64,000 bases of DNA from CAWKKW01 sp963850345 (GTDB lineage Bacteria; Acidobacteriota; Terriglobia; Terriglobales; Acidobacteriaceae). The position numbers and the translations under genes were made by a program. The notes below the pieces were generated by a model. That model was not told the origin of the DNA, did not search any database, and saw only the letters and a program-made list of their open reading frames with translations. Every line of letters starts with the position of its first letter. Positions within the stretch are counted from its first letter, which is position 1. The stretch spans positions 124,001 to 188,000 of the forward strand of contig CAWKKW010000008.1 in NCBI GenBank assembly GCA_963850345.1, read 5' to 3'. This document shows, piece by piece, positions 35,467 to 45,500 of the stretch.

Positions 35467-35844
35467 ATGCCGGAACAAAGGGCTAGAAAATATCATCAGG
35501 AACGAATGGCTGGCACCCTTAAGGATGAGATCAGCGCCATGATTGAGGGCGAACTCTCCGATCCACGGATCAGCTTTGCTTATGTGAGCCAGGTGCTTTT
35601 AAATCCTGGCGGGAAATCGGCGGTCGTTTACATCGCCGTCGACGGCGGTCCCCAGGAAGAAGAAGACACCGTGGCAGCCCTGATGGATGCGCGCGGCTAC
35701 ATTCGTCACGAATTGCTGGAACGCACGGGCAAGCGCCACGTTCCGGACCTGAGTTTTCACATCGACCGCTCCGACAAGATGAAGTCGCGCATCGATGAAC
35801 TGCTGGGCCGCTCCAGGAAGCGCCAGAAGGCGGCGCAGGAGTAG
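35467..35844 (+). CDS. rbfA: Ribosome-binding factor A
   Basis: The 125-residue KH-like 30S maturation factor has 'RMAGTLKDEISAMIEGELSD', 'ISFAYVSQVLLNPGGKSAVV' and 'HIDRSDKMKSRIDELL', all typical of RbfA. It acts on the 16S 3' region during late 30S assembly. The NrnA-like gene begins 23 bp later and DUF503 precedes it. In many bacteria these genes follow infB; here infB is 6 kb away on the other strand. Confidence 0.96.
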   Translation: MPEQRARKYHQERMAGTLKDEISAMIEGELSDPRISFAYVSQVLLNPGGKSAVVYIAVDGGPQEEEDTVAALMDARGYIRHELLERTGKRHVPDLSFHIDRSDKMKSRIDELLGRSRKRQKAAQE

Positions 35845-35867
35845 TCGGCGGCGCAGCCTCGACCACC

Positions 35868-36845
35868 ATGGGGAACTTGAACGACATTCACGCGGTACTC
35901 GAAGCTATTCGGCAGGGAGAGCGTTTCCTGGTGACCGGGCACGCGCGGCCAGACGGCGATGCGATTGGGTCGATGCTCGCGCTGGGCAGGATCCTCGCGC
36001 AGATGGGGAAACAGGCCGATCTCGTATCCTGCGACCGCGTGCCGCTCATCTACCGTACCCTGCCCGGTTCCGAGACGATCCAGACGCGGTGCGCCATCGA
36101 GGGTGACTATGACGCCGTCTTCCTGCTCGAATGCGACAGCATCGAACGATCGCGGCTTGAGGGTCTGGAGAACCGCAAGTTGATCAACATCGACCATCAC
36201 GTGAGTGGCCGCGCCTTCGCTGATGTGAACTGGATCGACACCGACGCCTCCGCTGTGGCTGAGATGATTTACCAGCTGGCCATGCTTGCGAAGGTCGAGA
36301 TCACGCCGGAGATGGCAACCTGCCTCTATACGGCGGTGCTCACGGACACGGGATCCTTTTGCTATCACGGCACGGACGCACACACGTTCGCGTTGGCGAG
36401 GCAGTTGGTTGATTACGGCGCTGACCCGGTTGCGATTGCGCAGGATGTCTACTTTGGCAATCCGACCTCGAAGCTGCTGTTACTCGGGGCGGCGCTGTCG
36501 AACCTGAAGCGCGAAGGACGGCTCGCATGGATGTGGGTCACGCATGGCGACATGGTTCGCACCTGTGCCGCCGAAGAAGACTGCGAAGGCATTGCCAACT
36601 ACGCGATCAGCATCTCGGGCGTCGAAGTTGCTGTCTTTCTGCGTGAGCTTCCCGACGGGCGGGTGAGGCTCTCGATTCGAAGCAAGGGCCACGTCAACGT
36701 CGCTGTGGTCGCCGAACGTCTCGGGGGCGGAGGCCATTCCAACGCCAGCGGCTGCACGCTCGATGGACCCCTTCCAGTGGCGATGGAAGAAATCCTGAAT
36801 TTCGTGCGGATGGACATCCTGGGCCCCGTCCACGATCTCGCCTGA
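35868..36845 (+). CDS. DHH-family phosphoesterase (NrnA-like nanoRNase/pAp phosphatase)
   Basis: The 325-residue enzyme has the metal-binding motifs 'TGHARPDGDAIGSMLALG', 'ECDSIE', 'INIDHHVSG', 'TDTGSF' and the C-terminal DHHA1 'ERLGGGGHSNASG'. NrnA-like enzymes degrade very short RNAs and 3'-phosphoadenosine 5'-phosphate. It is the third gene of the DUF503-rbfA-nrnA string. Confidence 0.95.
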   Translation: MGNLNDIHAVLEAIRQGERFLVTGHARPDGDAIGSMLALGRILAQMGKQADLVSCDRVPLIYRTLPGSETIQTRCAIEGDYDAVFLLECDSIERSRLEGLENRKLINIDHHVSGRAFADVNWIDTDASAVAEMIYQLAMLAKVEITPEMATCLYTAVLTDTGSFCYHGTDAHTFALARQLVDYGADPVAIAQDVYFGNPTSKLLLLGAALSNLKREGRLAWMWVTHGDMVRTCAAEEDCEGIANYAISISGVEVAVFLRELPDGRVRLSIRSKGHVNVAVVAERLGGGGHSNASGCTLDGPLPVAMEEILNFVRMDILGPVHDLA

Positions 36846-36940
36846 GCTGCAACGTTTTGGTTCGAGGGGCACTGAATCTGATAGCCTTAGGCCGGTGGCT
36901 CGCCTATTCCCCCGGCTTGGGGCCTGACTACCGGCCAGAA

Positions 36941-38758
36941 ATGATTCTCGGGAAGACAGAAACAGTGGGAAATCCTTCCAGCACCCAGGCCGCCCGTAGT
37001 CGCAGGACGAGTATCCTTACGCGTTTTCCAGTTCTATGCACTACGCTTGAGGCACTCACTCTTTTCGGATTTACCGCCTTCTTCCTTTTCTATGGACTGG
37101 TTCCCGTCTTCGGTGGCGCAGGTCTAGGCCTCGTCGGCGCAGATGAACCTCGCTATGCGCAGATCGCCCGGGAGATGCTGGCGCGGCGCGACTTCATCAC
37201 CCCAATTCTTTACGGGCATCCGTGGCTGGAGAAGCCTGCGCTGTACTATTGGCGCGCCATGTTTGCATTCCGCGAATTCGGCGTACACGACTGGTCGGCA
37301 CGATTGCCCTCAGCCAGCTTCGCATTTGTGCTGGTTACGCTGATCTATCTGCACATCCGGCGATTCCGGCCCGGCGGACAACTGGATGCGGCCCTCATCA
37401 CCGCGTCCTGTGCAGGCATCATGAGCTTTGCCCGCGGTGCTTCGACCGATATGCAGTTGGCCGCGCCCTTCTGTATCGGCATGCTGGGCTGGTATGCGTG
37501 GTACGAGACGGACAAGAAGTTCTGGCTATTTGATCTCTACTTCTTTGTCGGCGCCGCCACGCTGGCCAAGGGTCCGGTCGCGCCGTTTATGGCTCTCGTC
37601 ATTCTCGTGACCTTTGCGGCGCTGCGACGAGAGTGGTCGATCCTGCGACGAAGTATCTGGATCCCGGGGATTGTGCTCTATCTCGCGATGGTGCTGCCGT
37701 GGTTCATTGCGGTGCAGCACCGGAATCCGCAGTTCTTCAGCATCTTTTTTCTGGAACACAACCTGGAGCGCTTCGCCACCGACAAGTTTCGTCACGGGCA
37801 GCCTGTGTGGTTTTATATCCCGATTACCTTGCTGGCATTGCTGCCGTGGGCCGTTCTCGCGATCACCGCGTTAGCCGACGCGATTCGCGACTCGGTGGCA
37901 GAGTGGCGGGCCAGGCGTGCCAAACACCACTACGTGGGCAATCCGCGAGCGGGTGACGCCTTTCCGGAATTCCTGGTCCTCTGGGCCTTGTTCCCCATCC
38001 TCTTCTTCTCGCTATCTCGGTCCAAGCTGCCGGGCTACATTATTCCCGCGATCCCCCCGCTGACCATTCTCACAGGCGACTATCTCAACCGAATCCGGCA
38101 CCGCGGTCTGAAGCCCTGGCTCCTAATCTCGCACTCGCTGTTGACGGGACTGATGGTGACGCTCGTGCTGCTGCTACCGCGGCACATTCAGCAGGGAGAG
38201 GGTCTGCCATCGGCCAATTCGGTGCTGGCCGCGTGTGCCGTGGGTGTGGCCGCGGCGGTTCTCATCATGGTCGTCGTAACGCGATTTGGAGTGCACCGTC
38301 TGCGCATCGCGACCATGGCCTCCGTTGTCGTCCTGCTGCTCTTCATCTTCGGCGTGGGCCCCTTCTTTGGATTGGGCACCATCCCGGCTACGAAGCGGAC
38401 GGTAAACCTTCTGGACGCCGCCTACTCAGCACGACCTCTGGCGAGGATTCTTACGGAGACGATTCCTCCCGGAGAGACCATTGCCGTCTATCGGGTACGC
38501 CGCGACATGAAATATGGACTGTCGTTTTACCAGAACCGCGCGGTCACCGACTACGAGGTGATCAACAGCGACGAAAGCGTGCAGCTCAATCCCGACGGGA
38601 CGCCTCGCCTCGAGATTCCTCCGCAGCAGCATATCCTCCTTGTGCGGGAAAACTATGTATCCGACTTGAGTCATCTTTTACAAGGACGGACATACGAGCC
38701 GCTCTTCACGTATCCTGCTCAGAACCTGGTTATCTACACCGTTTCCGCACTACCGTAA
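36941..38758 (+). CDS. ArnT-like membrane glycosyltransferase (PMT family)
   Basis: The 605-residue polytopic inner-membrane protein has about 12 hydrophobic segments. The first periplasmic loop carries 'VGADEPRYAQIAREM', the acidic motif of ArnT/PMT-type lipid-phosphate-sugar transferases. 'LYGHPWLEKPALYYW' and 'GASTDMQLA' follow. Family members move a sugar from a polyprenyl-phosphate donor to lipid A or proteins; the acceptor is unknown. The ATG at 36941 is chosen; a GTG about 25 bases later is an alternative. Confidence 0.9.
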   Translation: MILGKTETVGNPSSTQAARSRRTSILTRFPVLCTTLEALTLFGFTAFFLFYGLVPVFGGAGLGLVGADEPRYAQIAREMLARRDFITPILYGHPWLEKPALYYWRAMFAFREFGVHDWSARLPSASFAFVLVTLIYLHIRRFRPGGQLDAALITASCAGIMSFARGASTDMQLAAPFCIGMLGWYAWYETDKKFWLFDLYFFVGAATLAKGPVAPFMALVILVTFAALRREWSILRRSIWIPGIVLYLAMVLPWFIAVQHRNPQFFSIFFLEHNLERFATDKFRHGQPVWFYIPITLLALLPWAVLAITALADAIRDSVAEWRARRAKHHYVGNPRAGDAFPEFLVLWALFPILFFSLSRSKLPGYIIPAIPPLTILTGDYLNRIRHRGLKPWLLISHSLLTGLMVTLVLLLPRHIQQGEGLPSANSVLAACAVGVAAAVLIMVVVTRFGVHRLRIATMASVVVLLLFIFGVGPFFGLGTIPATKRTVNLLDAAYSARPLARILTETIPPGETIAVYRVRRDMKYGLSFYQNRAVTDYEVINSDESVQLNPDGTPRLEIPPQQHILLVRENYVSDLSHLLQGRTYEPLFTYPAQNLVIYTVSALP

Positions 38759-38861
38759 TACCCGATCGCCCGCCCTCTCTGCACGCAAGGCTCAGCGGGT
38801 TTGTGCCCGCGGCGGTATCATCACTCTCGAAGGGACGGACTCTGCGGGACAGACTCTTTTC

Positions 38862-39854
38862 ATGACGCCGGTACTCCAATTCGAGATCCTCGACCTACGT
38901 CATTTCTCGGCCAATAGTCTGCGGCCGGTGCTGGAGCAGGAAAGCCTCGTCTGGAGAGATCGCCTGCGTTGGGATTACCGCGCCTCTGCGGACCTGCTGT
39001 TGCAGTATCTCGACTCGCGTGTGCTTCCCGGGTATGTCTCGGTTGAGAATGGCCGCGTTACAGGGTACGTCTTCTGTGTCTATGAAGATTCGAAGGCGGT
39101 GATCGGAGATGTTTTTGCCGGCCCAGGACGGAACAGCGATCCGGCCGAGATCGAGTGCCGCCTACTCGAACACCTGATTGAGCTGCTGCAGAACTCGCCC
39201 GGCATGGAGCGCATTGAATCGCAACTGCTGCTCCACCCTCATGGCACCCATACACGAACGTTTGAGCGTGCCGGCTTCAAGCTGTTTCGCCGCCTCTTTC
39301 TGGAGCTGAATTTTCCGTCGAGTTCGATCGCGCGCATCGATGCCAAACGGATGCCGCTGGATTTGGAATTGCGGCGCTGGGAAGATCGGGACTTCTCCGC
39401 CGCGGGACGACTGATTGCGGCTGCTTACGAAGATCACCTCGATAGCTTCATCAACGATCAATATCGGTCTACCTCGGGCTCGCTTCGCTTCCTGCACAAT
39501 ATTGTGCGTTTTCCTGGCTGCGGGCTCTTCGATGCCGCTGCCTCGCGAGTCATCACCGATCGCATTACGGACGAGATGGTAGGGCTTCTGCTCTGTTCGC
39601 GTGTGCGCGAGGACGTAGGGCATGTAACCCAGATTTGCGTGGCGAAGAAGTATCGTGGCCGCAGACTCGGAGCCATACTACTGGATGCCTGCGCTACCGA
39701 TCTGCGCAACCGCCGCTTTCAGGCACTGACGCTTACGGTGACGGAGGCCAACGCGAACGCCGTCGCGCTGTATACGAAGATGGGCTTCGTCGAACGCCAC
39801 TCCTTCGATGCGATGGTATGGGAACGGCACCCGGAAGGGCACTTCCGCCGATAG
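38862..39854 (+). CDS. Two-domain GNAT acetyltransferase
   Basis: The 330-residue protein has two GNAT-like halves. The N-terminal half (about 1-155) includes 'GYVSVENGRVTGYVFCVYED' and 'RTFERAGFKLFRR'. The C-terminal half (about 165-325) has a better A-motif ('VTQICVAKKYRGRRLGAILL') and 'NANAVALYTKMGFVERHSF'. The first half may be a degenerate structural copy. It begins 103 bp after the glycosyltransferase. The acceptor substrate is unknown. Confidence 0.88.
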   Translation: MTPVLQFEILDLRHFSANSLRPVLEQESLVWRDRLRWDYRASADLLLQYLDSRVLPGYVSVENGRVTGYVFCVYEDSKAVIGDVFAGPGRNSDPAEIECRLLEHLIELLQNSPGMERIESQLLLHPHGTHTRTFERAGFKLFRRLFLELNFPSSSIARIDAKRMPLDLELRRWEDRDFSAAGRLIAAAYEDHLDSFINDQYRSTSGSLRFLHNIVRFPGCGLFDAAASRVITDRITDEMVGLLLCSRVREDVGHVTQICVAKKYRGRRLGAILLDACATDLRNRRFQALTLTVTEANANAVALYTKMGFVERHSFDAMVWERHPEGHFRR

Positions 39855-39911
39855 ATACGTTTTGGCTTGGGTTTGGAGAGCCGAACTGAGACTAAGCTGC
39901 CACGGTTACGA

Positions 39912-40094
39912 TCAGCGGCGAATCAACCACATGATCCAGCTCGCTCCGACCACTGCCGCGATGAACATGGCGAAGCAGTAGAGCCCGTAGCGGATCATCA
40001 TGCGCGGCGTAGAACGCTGCGTAATGCCAAATACCACGGAAGCCATGCTGGCGAACAGCAACACTGCTGTGAAGTGAGAGGGCGCGAAGGTCAC
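39912..40094 (-). CDS. Small two-helix membrane protein
   Basis: The 60-residue protein has two hydrophobic segments ('FTAVLLFASMASVVFG' and 'YGLYCFAMFIAAVVGASWIM') joined by a basic turn. Its ATG overlaps the stop of the DUF6677-like gene upstream (ATGA), which is the main support for its being real. Function is unknown; partnership with the upstream membrane protein is likely. Confidence 0.65.
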   Translation of the reverse strand: MTFAPSHFTAVLLFASMASVVFGITQRSTPRMMIRYGLYCFAMFIAAVVGASWIMWLIRR

Positions 40095-40501
40095 GGCTTC
40101 CTCCCAGTCGCAATGTTGTGTGCGTCAACTGCGGCGATGATGTTCAGGAGTCCCGCGACCACAGCGAACTTGGTGCCATAGTCGGCGGTCGCGACCTGTA
40201 CCGCACCATGCCCCATATCCATAGCACGCGCGATGATGTAGAGCAGTCCCGACCCGAGGTCTCCGACGAAGCCGAGCATGTTCAATAGATCGTCGGTGTT
40301 GGGCGCGTAGAGTTTGCCCTGCATGGACAGGCCCAGAACGAACATAAGCGTGATCGCTGAAAACAGCAGCAGGGCACGGGTCCAACGCTTGAGGTAGAGA
40401 TGTCCTGCGCCCGGCACCAGCCATCCGAGAATCAGCGCGGCATAGACGAAACCCTTGGCGCGCTCCGGGGTCTTCGCTGTGATCTGGGCGTTAGAGGCCA
40501 T
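40091..40501 (-). CDS. DUF6677-like membrane protein
   Basis: The 136-residue protein has 'AALILGWLVPGAGHLYLKRW' and a second hydrophobic segment 'LLLFSAITLMFVLGLSMQG', with a C-terminal 'VAGLLNIIAAVDAHNIATGR'. This matches the acidobacterial DUF6677 pattern, a PGxGH motif in a small multi-helix protein. Function is unknown. ATG 40501 was chosen; a 12-residue upstream extension has no membrane-type pattern. It overlaps the next gene by 4 bases. Confidence 0.72.
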   Translation of the reverse strand: MASNAQITAKTPERAKGFVYAALILGWLVPGAGHLYLKRWTRALLLFSAITLMFVLGLSMQGKLYAPNTDDLLNMLGFVGDLGSGLLYIIARAMDMGHGAVQVATADYGTKFAVVAGLLNIIAAVDAHNIATGRKP

Positions 40502-40556
40502 TCGTATTTCCACTATACAGCACAGAAAAGGCGACAAGAACTCGCCTCGGAATGGT

Positions 40557-41738
40557 CTAGATTCGCACCAGTTCGGTCTGGATGCGCCCCGTGACCTCGG
40601 CCTTATCGGCTGCCGTAATCATGTTGACCTCACTGCGAATGCCAAACTCCGGCAGATAGATTCCGGGCTCGACAGAGAAGCAGGTGTAGGGCAGCAGTCT
40701 TCGCTCATCATGCGTTTCCAGGTTATCGAGATGCGCGCCGCTGCCATGCAATTCGGCGGCAATGTTGTGTCCGGTGCGGTGTGTGAAGTAGGCGCCAAAC
40801 CCCGCGTCCGTGATCACTTTGCGTGCGGCAGCGTCGGCCTCCCATCCAGCAATGTTCTTCTTCGCGGCAAAGGCCTGCTGCACCTGGTGAATGGCCGCAT
40901 CCCGTGCAGTGCGCACGGTCTCAAACACCTGCTGCTCGCGATCGCTCGGTTCGCGGCCAATGACTCCCGTCCAGGTGATGTCGTAGAAGCAGGTGTTGGG
41001 GCGGTTCTTCCTCGCCCACATATCGATCAGCAAAAAGTCGCCATTCGTTACCGGCTTGGACACCGCCGCGCTCGGCTCGTAATGAGAATCCGCACTGTTC
41101 GCGTTCACTGACACATTTGTGCCGTGCTCCCAAACCAGGTCTGCGCGGCGCATGGCCTCCTGGAGCCAACTCACGATGCCGTATTCGTTCAGAGTTGTAG
41201 CAGACCCGCTTGCGGGTCGCAGCCGGCGGCCGATTTCCCGAAACGCTTCGGCGAGGATCTCGTCGATCGCGCGCTGGGCTTCATAATGGCTCGCGATCTG
41301 TTCTTCGCTGAGAACCGCCTCAAACTGGCTGACAAGATCAGCGGAACTCACAATCGTCTTCCCCATTTCGCGCAACAACTCGATGGTCCCCGCATCGACC
41401 ATGGAGACGTACATGATCGCGTTGCGTGGCGAGTATTGCATCGCGATGCGCGTGTGGCCTTCGAGCAGAGTCCCAATTCCAGCTTCCAACTCCTGCCACG
41501 AGGAATAGACTGCCTTTTCACCCGGAAGTGTGTCGAGACGGCCTGCTTCAATGCGGTGGACCAGCTTCTTCGGTTCGCCCTGTGCGGGCACGAAGTAGTA
41601 CCACCTGCGAGTGACCAGCGAATCCGGATTCATCCCCAGGATCCGATTCGCGATTGGATCGCGATGATGGTGGTCATAGAACAACCAGCCGTCGAGGTTT
41701 TGATCGCGCAGTGCAGATTGAATTCCGGAAAGGTTCAT
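40557..41738 (-). CDS. M24-family metallopeptidase (Xaa-Pro aminopeptidase-like)
   Basis: The 393-residue protein has a creatinase-like N-terminal domain and a C-terminal pita-bread domain. The metal ligands are complete: D in 'LLIDMWARK', D in 'CFYDITWTG', H in 'THRTGHNIAAELHG', E in 'CFSVEPGIYLPE' and E in 'IRSEVNMI'. It likely cleaves N-terminal residues before proline, or a related dipeptide. ATG 41738 has GAGGA nine bases upstream; the TTG one codon earlier is not used. Confidence 0.94.
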   Translation of the reverse strand: MNLSGIQSALRDQNLDGWLFYDHHHRDPIANRILGMNPDSLVTRRWYYFVPAQGEPKKLVHRIEAGRLDTLPGEKAVYSSWQELEAGIGTLLEGHTRIAMQYSPRNAIMYVSMVDAGTIELLREMGKTIVSSADLVSQFEAVLSEEQIASHYEAQRAIDEILAEAFREIGRRLRPASGSATTLNEYGIVSWLQEAMRRADLVWEHGTNVSVNANSADSHYEPSAAVSKPVTNGDFLLIDMWARKNRPNTCFYDITWTGVIGREPSDREQQVFETVRTARDAAIHQVQQAFAAKKNIAGWEADAAARKVITDAGFGAYFTHRTGHNIAAELHGSGAHLDNLETHDERRLLPYTCFSVEPGIYLPEFGIRSEVNMITAADKAEVTGRIQTELVRI

Positions 41739-42032
41739 CAAGAAGGGTCCTCAGAGATGGAACTCCCAGTTTAATTAAATTGCCGAAGTAAGTTCTTGCG
41801 GATTGAAATGCGAAGCGGCGGCTCACTGCTTTGGTCCGAGACTAAATCCAGTCATCGTGACGCAATGGCGTCACTCTCCGTCGTCGCGACTGTGGCCCGA
41901 AAACTTCCTGGTTCCGTACTGGATGAGCTAAGTCCTTCATCCTGTGACGCTGGCGCCATTCGCAGTCGGTTCATCCAGTTTGGCCTCGCGCGTGCCGATA
42001 TCAAGCGCAGAGACGCAATGGAGGAAAAGGCG

Positions 42033-42263
42033 ATGAACACGCAGAATTCAAGCTCATGGACTCACCCAAGTGGCTACAACCCCACCGGAGGTTGCCCCAC
42101 ATGCCAGGGCGTGTTGCAGCATGAGTCCTGGTGCGACTCGCTGAACGCCAGAGTTCGCTATGCGCGCGAGATCGTGGTCGATGCCAGTCTTCTCAGCCAG
42201 CCCGACCGCCTGTACCTGCATGCGCTCGGTGTGCTCTGGCAGCAGGATATGCATACAGCGTAG
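42033..42263 (+). CDS. Small Cys-containing hypothetical protein
   Basis: The 76-residue protein has 'GGCPTCQGVLQHESWC' near the N-terminus (three Cys, possibly metal binding) and a helical C-terminal half, 'RYAREIVVDASLLSQPDRLY'. GGAGG lies eight bases before ATG 42033, which favours this start over the much longer upstream frame. No family is recognised. It converges with infB, whose terminator lies between them. Confidence 0.55.
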   Translation: MNTQNSSSWTHPSGYNPTGGCPTCQGVLQHESWCDSLNARVRYAREIVVDASLLSQPDRLYLHALGVLWQQDMHTA

Positions 42264-42455
42264 TGCTTGCGAACTGCGGGTTACGGCAGGTTGACGCTCT
42301 TAGGCAGCCATCGCCATCCAACTCGTCGCCCACCAGCCAGACGTTGGGAAGACGCGGCCAGTTTCATGGCAACGAAGGTTACGAAATCATGTGGGCGAAC
42401 CCGCCGCGCCCTCTCCTGGTTCAGCAAATAACAGCGAGGCCCGCTTGCGCGCAGG

Positions 42456-42488
42456 AAAAAGGGGCACGCAGATTGCTCTGCGGGCCCC
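42456..42488 (-). terminator. Intrinsic terminator of infB operon
   Basis: On the minus strand, a GC-rich stem (42488-42477 with 42472-42461, one bulge) is followed by TTTTT at 42460-42456, 40 bases after the infB stop. It marks the end of the rimP-nusA-infB transcript. Confidence 0.8.
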
Positions 42489-42528
42489 TGAATCATTAGC
42501 CGAAAATTGCCTGCTGAATAACTCGCTC

Positions 42529-45500
42529 TTAGGAAGCCGTCAGCACAGCCGCTACGTGTTCCGTTACGAAGGCCTCGATCACATCGCCGACCTTCATATC
42601 GGTGTAGCTGAGGCTGACACCGCATTCCATGCCGTTGGTCACTTCCTTCGCATCGTCCTTGAAGCGCTTGAGCGAAGTTAGCTTGCCTTTGAAGACCGAT
42701 TCGCCATCTCGCAGCAACCGAACATCGGAGTCGCGCTTGAGCACGCCGTCCGTCACGCGGCAACCGGCAATGGTGCCCACCTTGGGGATGCGGAAGATAT
42801 TGAGGATCTCCGCGCGGCCCAGGTAGTTTTCCCGGATGGTCGGTTCCAGCAAGCCGAGCATGGCTTTGCGAATTTCGTCCTGCAATTCGTAGATGATCGA
42901 GTGCAGGCGAATCTCGACGCCTTCCTGCTCCGCCAGTTCCGCGCCCTTGCGCTCCGGCTTCACATTAAAGCCGATCACAATGGCATTCGAAGCGGATGCC
43001 AGCAGAATGTCGCTCTCGGTAATCGCACCCACTCCGCTGCGAATCACCTTGATGCGTACCTTCTCCGTGGACATACGCTGCAGCGAATCGGCCAGTACTT
43101 CAACCGAGCCCGTAACGTCGCCCTTGAGGATGATTGGCAGTTCCTTGGTTCCGGCCTGCTTGATTTGCTCCGCCAGTCCTTCGAGCGAAACACGGGACGA
43201 CTTCGCCAGCGTGGACTCGCGCTCCTTCATCTTGCGGTACTGCGCGATTCCCTTGGCCTTGTCGCGGTCCGCAACGACCAGGAAGGTATCTCCGGCGTCC
43301 GGCATTCCTTCTAGACCGAGCACTTCGACCGGCGTGGAGGGACCGGCTTCTTCGATGGGCCGCCCACGATCGTCGAACATGGCACGAATCTTGCCGAAGG
43401 TGTTGCCCATGATGAAGCTGTCGCTGTTCTTCAGCGTGCCGTTCTGAACCAGGACCGTAGCTACCGCGCCGCGGCCGCGATCCAGCTTGGCTTCGATCAC
43501 CGTGCCCACGGCAGCGCGATCTGGCGTCGCCTTGAGATTCTGCAGATCGGCGACCAGGCAAATCATTTCGAGCAGCAGGTCGAGGTTCTGGCGCTTCTTG
43601 GCCGAGACATCGACGAATACCGTGCTGCCTCCCCACGCTTCAGGGACTAGTCCGCGATCGCCCAACTGCTGTTTCACGCGATCAGGCTGCGCGTCGGGTT
43701 TGTCGATCTTGTTGACCGCGACAATGATAGGCACGTTCGCAGCCTTGGCATGGTCGATGGCTTCAAGCGTCTGTGGCATCACGCCGTCGTCAGCTGCCAC
43801 CACAATCACGACGATATCCGTCACCTTGGCGCCGCGAGCACGCATGCGGGTAAAGGCCTCGTGACCCGGCGTGTCCAGGAAGACGATCTCGCGGCCAGAA
43901 GCCGGAGAGCCTTCCTTGGCAAACTTCACCTTGTAGGCGCCGATGTGCTGCGTGATTCCGCCGGCTTCGCCTGCGGCTACGTCGGTCTCGCGAATGGCAT
44001 CGAGCAACGAGGTCTTACCGTGGTCGACGTGACCCATCACGGTCACGACTGGCGGACGCGTGACTTCCAGTTCGTCAAGATTTTCCTGCTGCAGCAGGGT
44101 CTCGTCGGCTTCGTTCGCCATCTGCTCTTCGAAGGTGATGACCTGAGTGTCGGCGCCAAACTGGCGCGCCACATCTTTCACCAACTCGCCGTCGAGCGAC
44201 TGGTTCACGGTGACGAACACGCCCCGCATCAGCAGTGTCGCAATCAGGTCTTTGCCGCGAACACCGAGCTTCTCAGCCAGATCTTTAACGCTGATGCCTT
44301 CGGTCACGGTGATGGTGCGCGTAATCGGGAGCGGCTCGCGCGACATCGGCACGCCACCAAAACGCGGTGGCGGCATAAAGCCCTTCATCGGGCCTTCCTT
44401 GCTCTTTTCGTAGTGCTGGCGGCCACGTCTGGCAGGGCCACCGGGGCGCTGTGGACGCGGTGCCTCGCCTGGGGGCGGTACTAATCCCGGAGCGCCGCCC
44501 ATGCCGGGACGAGGCGCGCCAAAGCCCGGACGCGGTGCGCCAAAGCCGGGGCGTGCTCCCATTCCGGGACGTGCGCCTGGAGGGCCGCCGGTGGGCGAAC
44601 TGCGAGTCGGGTGCATGGGACGGCGCCCAGCCGGTCCGCCCGGACCACCCGGTCCGCTAAGACCGCCGGGTCCGCCCTGAGGCCGTTGGAATCCAGGGGC
44701 GCCACCGGGGCGTCCGCGATCAAAGATAGGCCGCCCGCGCTGAATGCCGGGCGCTGGTGCGGAGGCCACCGGCGCTGCCACTACTGGAGCAGGCGGAGGT
44801 GGTGGCGGCGCAGTGTAGACAGGCCGGGGGCCAGTCTGCGGCATGATCACGCGACGGGGTGCCGGGGCAGGGGGGGCCGCCGGACGTGCCGGCGCCTGTT
44901 CCTGCGGAGTGGTCTCCGGAGCAGCCGCAGCTATCTCGGGGGTTGCGGGTGCCGGCGGCTGAGCCGCGACTGGCGCTGCTTCGACTGGGGCAGGCGGAGC
45001 GACTACCGGCGCTGGCGGCTTGGGCACGGAAGCAGCCGGAACCACGACTACCGGGGCGGCTGGCGGAGCGCTAACCGGCGCTGCCGTAGCCACCGGCGAA
45101 GGCGGGGCCGACACCATTGGCGGCCTTACAACCACCGGAGGGGCAGCCGCGACCACCTTGGATTCTGTTACTGTGCCGGCCGGAGCTGCGGGCGGTCTCG
45201 CGACCACCGGGCCCGAAGGCGGCTTGGCCGCAATCGCCGGGGCCGGAGGCCGGGGCGCAACGAGGGGCGGCGCCTGCCTGGGCTGAGGAACGATTCTCCT
45301 GGGAGCAGGCTTGGCAAGCTCTGGAGTCGGTGCCGGGGTGGAGGGCCGCGCAATCGGTGGCGGCGGCGCAACCGACGTATTGTCGGCGGGGGTCGCAACC
45401 GCGGCCACTGGAGCCTCTACCTTTGGCGCCTGCGGGGGTGCTGGGGGTTTCGGACGAGCGGCGGCTTCTGCCTCTTCCTTGCGCTGCTGAATCGCTTTCA

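Noticed and set aside
41796..42032. N-terminal extension of the small Cys protein to 155 residues
   Set aside because: The best ribosome site is at 42033, and the upstream part has no recognisable feature.
44481..44600. Short tandem repeats in the GC-rich part of infB
   Set aside because: They encode Gly/Pro/Arg repeats of the IF-2 linker, in frame, so they are coding low complexity, not a mobile or CRISPR repeat.
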